Below are positions 1 to 7,259 of a stretch of 64,000 nt of DNA, in pieces; the stretch's first letter is position 1, and every line of letters starts with the position of its first letter. The notes below the pieces were generated by a model. The model was not told the origin of the DNA and did not search any database. It saw only the letters and a list, made by a program, of their open reading frames with translations. This DNA comes from an uncultured Caldilineales bacterium (GTDB lineage: Bacteria > Chloroflexota > Anaerolineae > JAAEKA01). The stretch is taken from the NCBI GenBank assembly GCA_937907455.1, contig CALESQ010000018.1:1-64000 (forward strand). The letters run 5' to 3'. The position numbers were made by a program, and so were the translations under genes.

Positions 1-80
1 GTCTCGCTTAGTTTGCCTTACCTCAGTCCAGAACTGAGTACTCTAAACTTAAGTTCTGTAAAGAAAGCCGGACAACCGAC

Positions 81-734
81 GTGACTTCCGAAACCTCTTC
101 ATTCGATCAACCGCTCGATACAGCCTATTATACCGCGGATGCCGACGTATCCACCGAGACGTTGGTGGCTGCCCCTGAGCAGCCCAGTTGGGGCGTAGTG
201 CTGCGCGAGATGCTCGAAACCGTGATTCTGGCGTTGGCTATCTTCTTCTTGCTGCGCACCGTAGTGATTCAGAATTTCCGCGTGGAAGGCAGCAGCATGG
301 AGCCGAACTTTCATGATGGTCAGTTTCTTTTCATTAACAAGCTGGCCTATCGGTTGGGAGAAGCCCAGCGCGGTGATGTGATTGTCTTTCGCTACCCCAA
401 CGATCCCAGCCGCGATTTCATCAAGCGTATCATTGGTTTACCCGGCGAAACGGTTGAGATGCGCAGCGGCCAGATTTTAGTGGACAACCAACTGATTGCA
501 GACCTGGCCATAGTGAACCCGGCGGGCTATACCTTTGGCCCGGTCACTGTGGGGCCGGGTGAATTTTTCGTTCTGGGCGACAACCGACCTAACTCCAGCG
601 ATTCGCACAGTTGGGGAAACCTGCCCGCCGATCTGGTGATCGGCAAGGTGGTGTTGTCTTATTGGCCGCCCTCTGATTGGGGCCTGGTGCGCCACGGCAT
701 GGCGGATCCGGGCTATCACCCTGAGGACAGTTAG
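81..734 (+). CDS. lepB: Signal peptidase I
   Basis: Type I leader peptidase of 217 residues, which cleaves signal peptides from exported proteins at the outer face of the membrane. One transmembrane helix lies at about residues 43-62 (VILALAIFFLLR). It is followed by the catalytic serine in GSSMEP (S72) and the general-base lysine in DFIKRIIGLPGE (K115). The box GDNRPNSSDS typical of the family is near residue 170. The start is GTG at 81. The stop lies only 2 nt before the ATG of the microcompartment-linked rpiB, so the two are probably co-transcribed, although signal peptidase has no known role in shell assembly. The 80 nt before it contain only a weak 7-bp inverted repeat (29-35/52-58). Confidence 0.93.
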   Translation: MTSETSSFDQPLDTAYYTADADVSTETLVAAPEQPSWGVVLREMLETVILALAIFFLLRTVVIQNFRVEGSSMEPNFHDGQFLFINKLAYRLGEAQRGDVIVFRYPNDPSRDFIKRIIGLPGETVEMRSGQILVDNQLIADLAIVNPAGYTFGPVTVGPGEFFVLGDNRPNSSDSHSWGNLPADLVIGKVVLSYWPPSDWGLVRHGMADPGYHPEDS

Positions 735-736
735 TT

Positions 737-1456
737 ATGGCTCCTGTTGAAGCTGAAGTGCGCGCTCTGGTGCGCGCAACCCTGCAAAGGCTGCTGGATC
801 AGCCCGGCGCGGCTGCACCGGCAGCGCGCCCGGTGATTGATGCCGCTACCGTGGCACAGACTGCACCCGGCTCTACACTTGATCTGCCCGCGGGGGCGCT
901 GATCACCCCGCTGGCGCGCGAGCTGGCCCTGGAGCGCGGCATTACTCTGGGCGCAGCCCAGCCGTTGCCCCAGGTGCAGGGTGCTGCCGAACGCACCATC
1001 GCCATTGGCGCAGATCACGGCGGCTACGCACTGAAAGAGCAGCTTAAGCCGTTGCTGGAAAAGCTGGGCTGGCAGGTGGCCGATTGTGGCTGCCACAGCA
1101 GCGCTGCCGTGGACTATCCCGATTTTGCCTTTGCCGTGGCGCGCATGGTTAGCGAGCAGCGCGCCCGCTGGGGTATTATGATTGATGGGGCAGGCATTGG
1201 CTCGTGCATGGTCGCCAACAAGGTGCCGGGCGTGCGGGCTGCCTTGTGCTACGACCAATCCACGGCACTCAACAGTCGCGAACACAACCATGCCAACGTC
1301 CTCACCCTGGGCGCAGGGCTGATCGGCCCGGCGCTGGCCCAGCAGATCGTTAAAACCTGGCTGGAAACTCCCTTTGGCCCCGACCGCCATGCCAAGCGCG
1401 TGGAAAAGATCATGCAGATCGAGCGGCGCTTCAGCAAGGGAAGCGGTAAACAGTAA
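737..1456 (+). CDS. rpiB: Ribose-5-phosphate isomerase B with encapsulation-like N-terminus (BMC cargo)
   Basis: 239 residues; normal RpiB is about 150, so roughly 85 residues are extra at the N-terminus. The RpiB/LacAB domain starts near residue 88 (IAIGADHGGYALK) and contains REHNHANVLTLG, with H183 matching the conserved catalytic-region histidine. At the place of the E. coli catalytic cysteine (CGTG) this protein has D150 (IDGAGIGSC); a cysteine occurs at 157. The first 20 residues (VEAEVRALVRATLQRLL) form a predicted amphipathic helix followed by an Ala/Pro linker, the layout of BMC encapsulation peptides. It is the first gene of the microcompartment set. Known reaction: ribose-5-P to ribulose-5-P. 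Its preferred substrate here is uncertain because of the altered active-site loop. Confidence 0.88.
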   Translation: MAPVEAEVRALVRATLQRLLDQPGAAAPAARPVIDAATVAQTAPGSTLDLPAGALITPLARELALERGITLGAAQPLPQVQGAAERTIAIGADHGGYALKEQLKPLLEKLGWQVADCGCHSSAAVDYPDFAFAVARMVSEQRARWGIMIDGAGIGSCMVANKVPGVRAALCYDQSTALNSREHNHANVLTLGAGLIGPALAQQIVKTWLETPFGPDRHAKRVEKIMQIERRFSKGSGKQ

Positions 1457-1499
1457 ACAGCCATTCATGCGCTGGGCGCACAACCGTGGTTTAATTCTT

Positions 1500-2375
1500 A
1501 TGTCCCTTTCCAACTACTCTCTTGATCAACTGGTAGATATTATCACCCGCGAGGTGCTGAAAGCATATCCCGCGGCTGGCCATGCCTGCACCGGCTGCGG
1601 CCAACCGTGCGATGGCAACTGTGCGGCCAATTGCCCCGACCAATGCCGTGATGTGGTACAGGCCGGAGCTGATCGCCTCAGCGCGCGCCTGGGCGCGGGC
1701 AGCATTCCCGCAGATCTGGCGCGCATGATTGATCATACGCTGCTGAAGCCCGATGCCGCCCGTGCCGACATTGTAAAACTGTGCCAGGAAGCGCGTGACA
1801 ATTCATTCGCCACGGTGTGCGTCAATCCCACCTGGGTGAGCCTGTGCGCCGAGCTGCTGCGCGGCAGTCCGGTGAAGGTCTGCACGGTGATCGGTTTCCC
1901 GTTGGGTGCTACCACGCCGGAGGTGAAAGCCTTTGAGACGGAGCGTGCCATTGCCGACGGGGCCAGCGAAATTGATATGGTGCAGAATATCGGCGCGGTG
2001 AAGTCACACGACTACAAGCTGGTGGCCGATGATGTAGCTGCGGTGGTGCGGGCTGCGCACGCGCGCCAGGCCAGCGTCAAGGTGATCATCGAAACTACCC
2101 TGCTTACCGACGAGGAAAAGGTCGAGAGCTGTGCCATTGCCCAGGCCGCAGGCGCCGATTATGTGAAAACCTCGACCGGCTTTGCAGCGGGCGGGGCCAC
2201 CGCGGCCGATGTAGCCCTGATGCGGCAGGTGGTTGGCCCCGGCATCGGGGTAAAGGCGTCAGGTGGCATTCGCAATGCGCAGGACGCGCAAGCTATGATT
2301 GCCGCAGGCGCTACCCGCCTGGGTGCCAGTGCAGGCATCAAGATCCTGAAAGAGGCTGCCGGAGGCCCGGCATGA
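1500..2375 (+). CDS. deoC: Deoxyribose-phosphate aldolase with encapsulation peptide and Cys-rich linker (BMC cargo)
   Basis: 291 residues from ATG 1500; the reading frame is open further upstream, but that part overlaps rpiB. The aldolase domain starts near residue 72 (MIDHTLLKPDA). The class I machinery is complete: Schiff-base lysine in YVKTSTGF (K223), second lysine in GVKASGGIR (K252) and the acidic residue in EIDMVQNIG (D159). It would split 2-deoxyribose-5-P into glyceraldehyde-3-P and acetaldehyde. Ahead of the domain are an amphipathic helix (LDQLVDIITREVLKAY, residues 8-23), typical of lumen-targeting peptides, and then six cysteines at 30, 33, 37, 41, 45 and 49 (CX2CX3CX3CX3CX3C). 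The cysteine block is not part of ordinary DeoC and may bind metal. The stop overlaps the next gene by 4 nt (ATGA). Confidence 0.93.
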   Translation: MSLSNYSLDQLVDIITREVLKAYPAAGHACTGCGQPCDGNCAANCPDQCRDVVQAGADRLSARLGAGSIPADLARMIDHTLLKPDAARADIVKLCQEARDNSFATVCVNPTWVSLCAELLRGSPVKVCTVIGFPLGATTPEVKAFETERAIADGASEIDMVQNIGAVKSHDYKLVADDVAAVVRAAHARQASVKVIIETTLLTDEEKVESCAIAQAAGADYVKTSTGFAAGGATAADVALMRQVVGPGIGVKASGGIRNAQDAQAMIAAGATRLGASAGIKILKEAAGGPA

Positions 2376-2656
2376 CATCTTATTTTAGCGATCATTCACG
2401 CCAGGACCGTGCCAGCGACCTGGCGTTGTTGCTGGGTCACACCATGCAGTGTGAGACGTGCCGCGAAAAGCTGCTGGCTCAGCCTGAGCGGGTGATGCTG
2501 GGGCGCAAGATGACCGGCGCCCAGCGCGAGGCGCTCAACCGCCTGACGCCGGAAGATTTTGAAAACGCCCAAACACTCGCTGTCGCGCTGGATATGAGCT
2601 TGAGCGAGTTGAGCGAGGGCATCAACCACCCGCGCGCCCGTCTGCGGCATTTATAA
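2372..2656 (+). CDS. Hypothetical BMC-locus protein, 94 aa, HX3CX2C motif
   Basis: Not recognised. A soluble, charged, mostly helical 94-residue protein with one H-X3-C-X2-C motif (H23, C27, C30; GHTMQCETC) near the N-terminus and no signal peptide or membrane segment. The start overlaps the deoC stop by 4 nt, so translation is probably coupled, and a BMC-T shell gene follows about 90 nt later. The position argues for a role in the microcompartment (small cargo, assembly factor or regulator), but that is inference from context. The long antisense frames over this stretch are shadows of it and of the next gene. Confidence 0.7.
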   Translation: MTSYFSDHSRQDRASDLALLLGHTMQCETCREKLLAQPERVMLGRKMTGAQREALNRLTPEDFENAQTLAVALDMSLSELSEGINHPRARLRHL

Positions 2657-2748
2657 GGGCAAGTTTTAAGTGTTGAGGCAGGGTGCGTATTTGGTTTGGT
2701 ACTGATTACCGAATACCGATCACCGTATCCAACAGAAAGGATCATTCC

Positions 2749-3384
2749 GTGAGTGTAGATCTCCGTTCCTACGTGTTTTTGGATAGCTTGCAGCCGCAAC
2801 ATGCGGCATTTCTGGGTACGGTGGCGCGCGGCTTTTTGCCGGTGCCGCATGATGCCTCGTTGTGGATCGAAATTTCGCCCGGCATTGAGATCAACCGCAT
2901 CACCGATATTGCGCTCAAGGCCACACGCGTGCGCCCCGGCATGCAGATCGTTGAACGGCGCTACGGCCTGCTGGAGGTACACTCTGAGTCGCAGGCCGAG
3001 ACGCGCGCCGCGGGCGCAGCGATTCTCGATGCGCTGGGACTGCGTGAAGCCGACCGCATGAGGCCGCGCATTTTGTCCAGCCAGATCATCCGCAACATTG
3101 ATGCGCACCAGGTGCAGCTCATCAACCGCATGCGGCATGGGCACATGCTGTTGGCAGGCCAAACCATGTACGTGCTGGAGGTAGAGCCAGCGGGCTATGC
3201 CGCTTTGGCTGCCAACGAAGCCGAAAAGCGTGCCGACATCAACATTTTGGAAGTCACCGCGTTCGGTGCTTTTGGCCGCGTCTATCTCGGCGGCGAAGAG
3301 CGCGATATCATGGCCGGTTATGGCGCGGCCGTGGCCGTGCTGGAGGCCGTCACCGGACGCGATCCCGGCGGCGCTGGCGATTGA
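2749..3384 (+). CDS. BMC-T trimeric shell protein, tandem permuted BMC domains (double-layer type)
   Basis: About 211 residues with two BMC-fold repeats (roughly residues 8-100 and 105-200). The order of elements suggests the circularly permuted form seen in double-layer trimers: conserved phrases are LQPQHAAFLGTVARGFLP, IEINRITDIALKAT, VERRYGLLEVHS and, in the second half, EVEPAGYAALAANEAEKA-like and FGAFGRVYLGG. From memory it resembles the Haliangium ochraceum BMC-T2/T3 trimers. Such trimers make pseudohexagonal facet tiles with large gated pores for bulky substrates or cofactors. GTG 2749 is chosen because AAAGG lies 8 nt upstream; the open frame extends to 2683, but those 22 residues come from intergenic-looking sequence. 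Confidence 0.87.
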   Translation: MSVDLRSYVFLDSLQPQHAAFLGTVARGFLPVPHDASLWIEISPGIEINRITDIALKATRVRPGMQIVERRYGLLEVHSESQAETRAAGAAILDALGLREADRMRPRILSSQIIRNIDAHQVQLINRMRHGHMLLAGQTMYVLEVEPAGYAALAANEAEKRADINILEVTAFGAFGRVYLGGEERDIMAGYGAAVAVLEAVTGRDPGGAGD

Positions 3385-3390
3385 CGGTAA

Positions 3391-3526
3391 TCAGTAAGCA
3401 GTGAAAAGTAAGCAGTAACCAGTAACCAGTGAGCAGTAATCGGTGAATACAAGCGTGGCGTAGTTGCGGCCTGCATAGTCAATTCCGAGTTACGGGTTAC
3501 GCACTACGCATTACGCACTACGCATT
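3391..3526 (+). repeat. Intergenic short tandem repeats between BMC-T and BMC-H
   Basis: Two repeat types fill this gap. The first half repeats AGTAAGCAGTAACC-like units with a 7-nt period. The second (about 3490-3526) repeats TACGCACTACGCAT-like units. Reverse complements of the same units occur at 61960-62000 and 15163-15211. No coding potential was seen. Confidence 0.75.
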
Positions 3527-3574
3527 AACGACAACAATCGTTAAGCTAAATCCCCTGGTCAAGGAGACCCCCTC

Positions 3575-3868
3575 ATGGCAGAAGCACTCGGTATGATCGA
3601 AACAAAAGGCTTTGCTGCAATGGTAGAAGCCTCGGATGCAATGGTCAAGGCCGCCAAGGTGGACTTGGTGGGCTATGAAAAAATCGGCGGCGGCTACGTA
3701 ACCGCCATCGTGCGCGGCGATGTGGCGGCAGTGAAGGCCGCAGTTGAGGCCGGCGTGCGCGGCGCTGAAAAGGTGGGTGAAGTGGTGTCCGTTCACGTCA
3801 TCCCGCGTCCGCACGAAAATGTAGACCGCATTCTCCCCCTTGGGCGTAAAGCGGCTACAGAAAGCTGA
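3575..3868 (+). CDS. BMC-H hexameric shell protein
   Basis: 97-residue single BMC-domain protein of the PduA/EutM/CcmK class, which forms the hexamers covering most of the shell facets. Diagnostic segments are EALGMIETKGF, MVKAAKVDLVGYEKIGGG (the G-rich loop lines the central pore), VTAIVRGDVAAVKAAVEAG and VHVIPRPHENVD. It closely resembles, from memory, the Haliangium ochraceum BMC-H. The start is ATG 3575 with AAGGAG at 3561, an ideal spacing of 8 nt; this is the strongest ribosome-binding site in the locus, which suits the high copy number needed for the main tile. The pyrophosphatase gene begins 5 nt downstream. Confidence 0.97.
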   Translation: MAEALGMIETKGFAAMVEASDAMVKAAKVDLVGYEKIGGGYVTAIVRGDVAAVKAAVEAGVRGAEKVGEVVSVHVIPRPHENVDRILPLGRKAATES

Positions 3869-3873
3869 TCCTG

Positions 3874-4416
3874 ATGCAAAATGTGTGGCGTGAGCTGCGC
3901 ACCGGCCCCAAGGTTCCCGATGTTGTCTATGTTATCGTGGAAATTCCCAAAGGCTCGCGCAACAAGTACGAATATCAAAAGGCCAACGGCGTCATCTTCC
4001 TGGACCGCGTGCTTTATTCTTCGATGGTCTACCCCGGCGACTATGGCCTGATCCCGCAAACTTTCTACGAAGATGGCGACCCGCTTGACATCATCGTGAT
4101 GGTGAACGAGCCAACCTTCCCCGGCTGCATCATTCAGGCGCGCCCTATCGGCATCTTTCGCATGCTGGACCGCGGTCAGGAAGATGCCAAGATCCTGGCT
4201 GTGCCCGACACCGACCCGCTGTTTCAGGGCTACAACGACATCAGCGACGTGCCGCAGAGCTATCTCAACGAGGTGGCGCACTTCTTCGAGGTCTACAAGG
4301 ACCTGGAAGGGCAGCGTACCAAGCCGATTGGCTGGGAAGGCGCAGCCGCGGCCAAAGCCGAGATCGAGCGTTCCATCGTCTTGTATCGTGAGCGCTTTGG
4401 TTTGAAGGAGCTGTAG
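3874..4416 (+). CDS. ppa: Inorganic pyrophosphatase, family I
   Basis: 180 residues, normal for a soluble family I PPase, hydrolysing pyrophosphate to two phosphates. The signature DGDPLDIIV (D-x-D-P-x-D metal ligands) is intact, as are the early EIPKGSRNKYEY, YPGDYGLIPQT and the C-terminal HFFEVYKDLEG. It starts 5 nt after BMC-H and ends 2 nt before the next gene, so it belongs to the microcompartment transcript. No extra N-terminal helix is seen, so lumen targeting is not indicated. It may simply be the housekeeping enzyme caught in the operon, or it may pull a PPi-producing step linked to the compartment; the sequence cannot decide. Confidence 0.95.
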   Translation: MQNVWRELRTGPKVPDVVYVIVEIPKGSRNKYEYQKANGVIFLDRVLYSSMVYPGDYGLIPQTFYEDGDPLDIIVMVNEPTFPGCIIQARPIGIFRMLDRGQEDAKILAVPDTDPLFQGYNDISDVPQSYLNEVAHFFEVYKDLEGQRTKPIGWEGAAAAKAEIERSIVLYRERFGLKEL

Positions 4417-4418
4417 CC

Positions 4419-5126
4419 GTGCTGGTGACGCCCGGGCTGCATCTGGTGGATGGCGTGGCGCGCGGCGCGGTCAATGCCTATGTCTGGGAACGCGCCGACG
4501 GTGGCCTGACGCTGATAGATACCGGTATGCCCGGTGATGCCCAGCACATTCTGGACTTTGTGGCTGCGCTGGGCAAGCCACTGGATCGCATCATCATCAC
4601 CCACGGCGATATTGATCACATCGGCGCGCTGCCAGCCATTCAGGCTGCCACCGGCGCCCGCGTGATCTGCCACGCCGTGGAGAAGGATGTGATCGAAGGT
4701 CGCCGACCGCGGCTGCTGGGCTATTCTCCGCTGGCGCAGGCGGCATCGCGGCTGTTTGCCCGACTGGGCGCACTGGTCTTCAACTTCCATCCATCAGCCC
4801 GTGTCCATGACCTGGTGCTGGACAAGCAGATGCTGCTCGAAGGCTTTCAGGTGATCCACACGCCCGGCCATACCGGCGGTCAGATTGCTTTGTTCCAGCC
4901 ACAGCGCGGCCTGCTCATCACCGGCGACACTCTGACCCACAGCCGCGGGCTGGGTAAATTTGGCATGCCCATGCCGCTGGCGACCCCCAGCAAGGCCGCT
5001 GCCCGTCAATCCATCGCCCGGCTGGCCGAGCTGAAAGGCATCGAGGTGATCTGCTTTGGGCACGGCGCACCGTTGACAGATCGCCCGGCTGAACGCCTGC
5101 AAGCCTACGCCGCTTCCTTGACATAA
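4419..5126 (+). CDS. MBL-fold metallo-hydrolase
   Basis: 235-residue metallo-beta-lactamase-fold protein. The metal site motif reads ITHGDIDHIG, with Asp where the second His of HxHxDH usually lies, a variant known in this superfamily; later ligands are HTPGHTGGQ, ITGDTL and FGHGAPL. General activity is hydrolysis of an ester, thioester or similar bond; the substrate is unknown. Start GTG 4419 is 2 nt after ppa, and BMC-P follows after 9 nt. Since the locus lacks a phosphotransacylase, one could imagine a glyoxalase-II-like thioesterase recycling CoA from acetyl-CoA, but this is only a hypothesis from the neighbourhood. Confidence 0.85.
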   Translation: MLVTPGLHLVDGVARGAVNAYVWERADGGLTLIDTGMPGDAQHILDFVAALGKPLDRIIITHGDIDHIGALPAIQAATGARVICHAVEKDVIEGRRPRLLGYSPLAQAASRLFARLGALVFNFHPSARVHDLVLDKQMLLEGFQVIHTPGHTGGQIALFQPQRGLLITGDTLTHSRGLGKFGMPMPLATPSKAAARQSIARLAELKGIEVICFGHGAPLTDRPAERLQAYAASLT

Positions 5127-5135
5127 AGGTGATTT

Positions 5136-5435
5136 ATGCTGATCGGCAAAGTAGTGGGCACGGTGGTGTCCACAGCCAAAGATGAAAAAATGGCTGGCCT
5201 GCGCCTGATGATCGTGCGTCAAATGACGACAGACGGCAAAGAGACCGGCGCTTACGTGGTCGCAGTTGATGCGGTTGGCTCCGGCGTGGGCGAGGTGGTG
5301 CTGTATGCCAGCGGCTCCTCGGCGCGCCAAACCCTGCTCACCGACAAGCGTCCGGTGGATGCGGTGATCATGGCGATTGTTGACCAATGGGAAAGCGACG
5401 GCGAGGTACGCTACCGCAAAGACCAGGACAGCTAA
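5136..5435 (+). CDS. BMC-P pentameric vertex protein (EutN/CcmL family)
   Basis: 99 residues, the normal size for the OB-like pentamer that caps the vertices of icosahedral shells. It begins MLIGKVVGTVVST and has the family hallmark GVGEVVLYASGSSAR followed by RPVDAVIMAIVD near the C-terminus. Only one pentamer gene occurs here. The start is supported by AAGGTGA a few nt upstream. With BMC-H and two BMC-T genes in the same locus the shell part list is complete. Confidence 0.96.
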   Translation: MLIGKVVGTVVSTAKDEKMAGLRLMIVRQMTTDGKETGAYVVAVDAVGSGVGEVVLYASGSSARQTLLTDKRPVDAVIMAIVDQWESDGEVRYRKDQDS

Positions 5436-5455
5436 TAGCCTGCCGGAGGCCCGCG

Positions 5456-5572
5456 GTGGCAAGGGCACTGGCAGCAGTTTGCTTTACGGTTTTGTTGCTG
5501 GCCCTGGTGATGTTGCTGGCTGCCAGCGCGTGCTATACACGCTGCTCAGCAATGACGCCGGGGCCTGTTTGA
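5456..5572 (+). CDS. Possible 38-aa membrane or lipoprotein microprotein
   Basis: Low-confidence small frame in the 297-nt gap between BMC-P and the aldehyde dehydrogenase. GTG 5456 is preceded by CGGAGG with 7 nt spacing. The product is a hydrophobic stretch (AAVCFTVLLLALVMLLAA) ending in a lipobox-like ASAC and a short tail. It could be a one-helix peptide or chance. The rest of the gap (5573-5732) shows nothing recognisable. Confidence 0.3.
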   Translation: MARALAAVCFTVLLLALVMLLAASACYTRCSAMTPGPV

Positions 5573-5732
5573 CTGTGGCCGACAATTGGCTGCACGGCTA
5601 ATTGCCCTGTCGCGACCTGTTTGACGATAAACCGCCGGTCATCTGTTTTGCCTGTCACGGCGGCGCAAACCTGTCACCTGCATGGATGCTGTTTTGCGGG
5701 TGTACGAGTGTGATTGATCTCTGGTTATTGCT

Positions 5733-7196
5733 ATGAACGAATCGCAAATTGAAACTATTCGCCAACGGGTTCTTGCCGGTGTTGCTGCGCCAGAGAGCAA
5801 CGGCCGCGCGCCGCATTTGCAACATGTAGGCCGCGCGGCGCGCCAGACTCCGCCTCCCGCGGCGCAGGGTCAGGATGGGCTGTTCAGCACGCTGGATGAT
5901 GCTGTGGCCGCGGCACGCGCGGCCTACCGCGCCCTGGATCAGATGACCCTGGCGCGGCGCGGCGAGATCATCACCGCCATGCGCACAGTGATGCGCGCTC
6001 AGGCCGAGTTGCTGGCGCGCCGTGCTCATGAGGAAAGCGGCCTGGGACGCCCTGAAGACAAGCTGCAAAAGAATCTGCTGGTGATTGAGAAAACACCCGG
6101 CCCGGAGATCCTGCAGCCGTTGGCATGGACAGGTGACGGTGGCCTCAGCCTGGTGGAGCGCGCCCCTTATGGTGTGATCGGCGCGATTACGCCGGTGACC
6201 AACCCCACTTCAACGATCATCAACAATGCCATCAGCATGGTGGCTGCGGGCAATGCAGTGGTGTTCAACGTGCATCCGGGGGCCAAGCAGGTGTGTTCCT
6301 ACCAGATCCAGGTACTCAATCGGGCGATTGTGGCCGCGGGTGGCCCGGCCAACCTGATCACCGCGTTGATCGAGCCGACCATCGAGACCGCTCAGGCGCT
6401 GATGCGTCATCCGGGCATTCGTGTGCTGCTGGTGACAGGTGGCCCCGGTGTGGTGAAAGAGGCGATGCGCAGCGGCAAGCGTGCTATTTGTGCCGGGCCG
6501 GGCAATCCACCGGTGGTAGTAGACGAGACGGCAGACATTGACAAGGCCGGACGCGATATCGTGTTTGGCGGCGGCTTCGACAACAACATCATCTGCGTAG
6601 ACGAAAAAGAGGTCTTTGTAGTAGATCGTGTGGCTGATCAGCTCAAGGCGGCGATGTGCGCACACGGTGCGGTGGAGGTGCCGGCTCACAAGCTGCGCGC
6701 GTTGGAGCGGGTGATCTTCAGCGAGCTGGGTGCGCCGCGGCAGCATGGCGTCATCAACAAGCAATGGGTGGGCAAGTATGCCGGCGATATTCTGCGTGAG
6801 ATCGGCATTTCAGCGGGTCGTGAGGTACGGCTGGCCCTGGTGGAAGTGTCGCTGGAGCATCCGCTGGTGTGGACAGAACAATTGATGCCGGTGATGCCCG
6901 TGGTGCGCGTGCGTTCCTGCGATGAGGCCATTGATCTGGCCATCGAGGCGGAGCATGGCTTCGGTCACACTGCCAGCATGTGGAGCCGCAACATTGATAA
7001 ACTCAGCCGCATGGCGCGCGAGATTGACTGTTCGATTTTCGTCAAAAACGGCCCCAACGTGGCGGGCTTGGGCTATCACGGCGAGGGCTATACCAGCTTC
7101 AGCATAGCCAGCCCCACCGGCGAGGGCCTTACCTCGGCGCTGACCTTCAGCCGCGTCCGCCGCTGCACGATGGTGGATCATTTCCGCATCGTGTAG
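5733..7196 (+). CDS. CoA-acylating aldehyde dehydrogenase, PduP/EutE-like (BMC signature enzyme)
   Basis: 487 residues. It oxidises an aldehyde, here most likely acetaldehyde from DeoC, to the acyl-CoA with NAD+. The catalytic cysteine is C288 in NNIICVDEKE, the form seen in PduP/EutE rather than in aldehyde-to-acid enzymes; ITPVTNPTSTIINNAI and LVTGGPGVV mark the cofactor-binding half. The first 18 residues (ESQIETIRQRVLAGV) form an amphipathic helix followed by a linker to about residue 50, the classic encapsulation-peptide arrangement. This is the core enzyme of the metabolosome; no alcohol dehydrogenase or PduL-type phosphotransacylase accompanies it within the window. Confidence 0.95.
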   Translation: MNESQIETIRQRVLAGVAAPESNGRAPHLQHVGRAARQTPPPAAQGQDGLFSTLDDAVAAARAAYRALDQMTLARRGEIITAMRTVMRAQAELLARRAHEESGLGRPEDKLQKNLLVIEKTPGPEILQPLAWTGDGGLSLVERAPYGVIGAITPVTNPTSTIINNAISMVAAGNAVVFNVHPGAKQVCSYQIQVLNRAIVAAGGPANLITALIEPTIETAQALMRHPGIRVLLVTGGPGVVKEAMRSGKRAICAGPGNPPVVVDETADIDKAGRDIVFGGGFDNNIICVDEKEVFVVDRVADQLKAAMCAHGAVEVPAHKLRALERVIFSELGAPRQHGVINKQWVGKYAGDILREIGISAGREVRLALVEVSLEHPLVWTEQLMPVMPVVRVRSCDEAIDLAIEAEHGFGHTASMWSRNIDKLSRMAREIDCSIFVKNGPNVAGLGYHGEGYTSFSIASPTGEGLTSALTFSRVRRCTMVDHFRIV

Positions 7197-7259
7197 ACAG
7201 GTACGCCGGAGACTGGTACGCCGGAAGCAGGTAGACTGGTCGTGGAGGACCTGGTTTCG

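Noticed and set aside
1374..1499. 42-residue extension of DeoC
   Set aside because: It overlaps the end of rpiB, and the natural encapsulation peptide starts at ATG 1500.
2683..2748. 22-residue N-terminal extension of the first BMC-T
   Set aside because: The DNA (GATTACCGAATACCGATCAC) looks intergenic, and GTG 2749 has a good ribosome-binding site.
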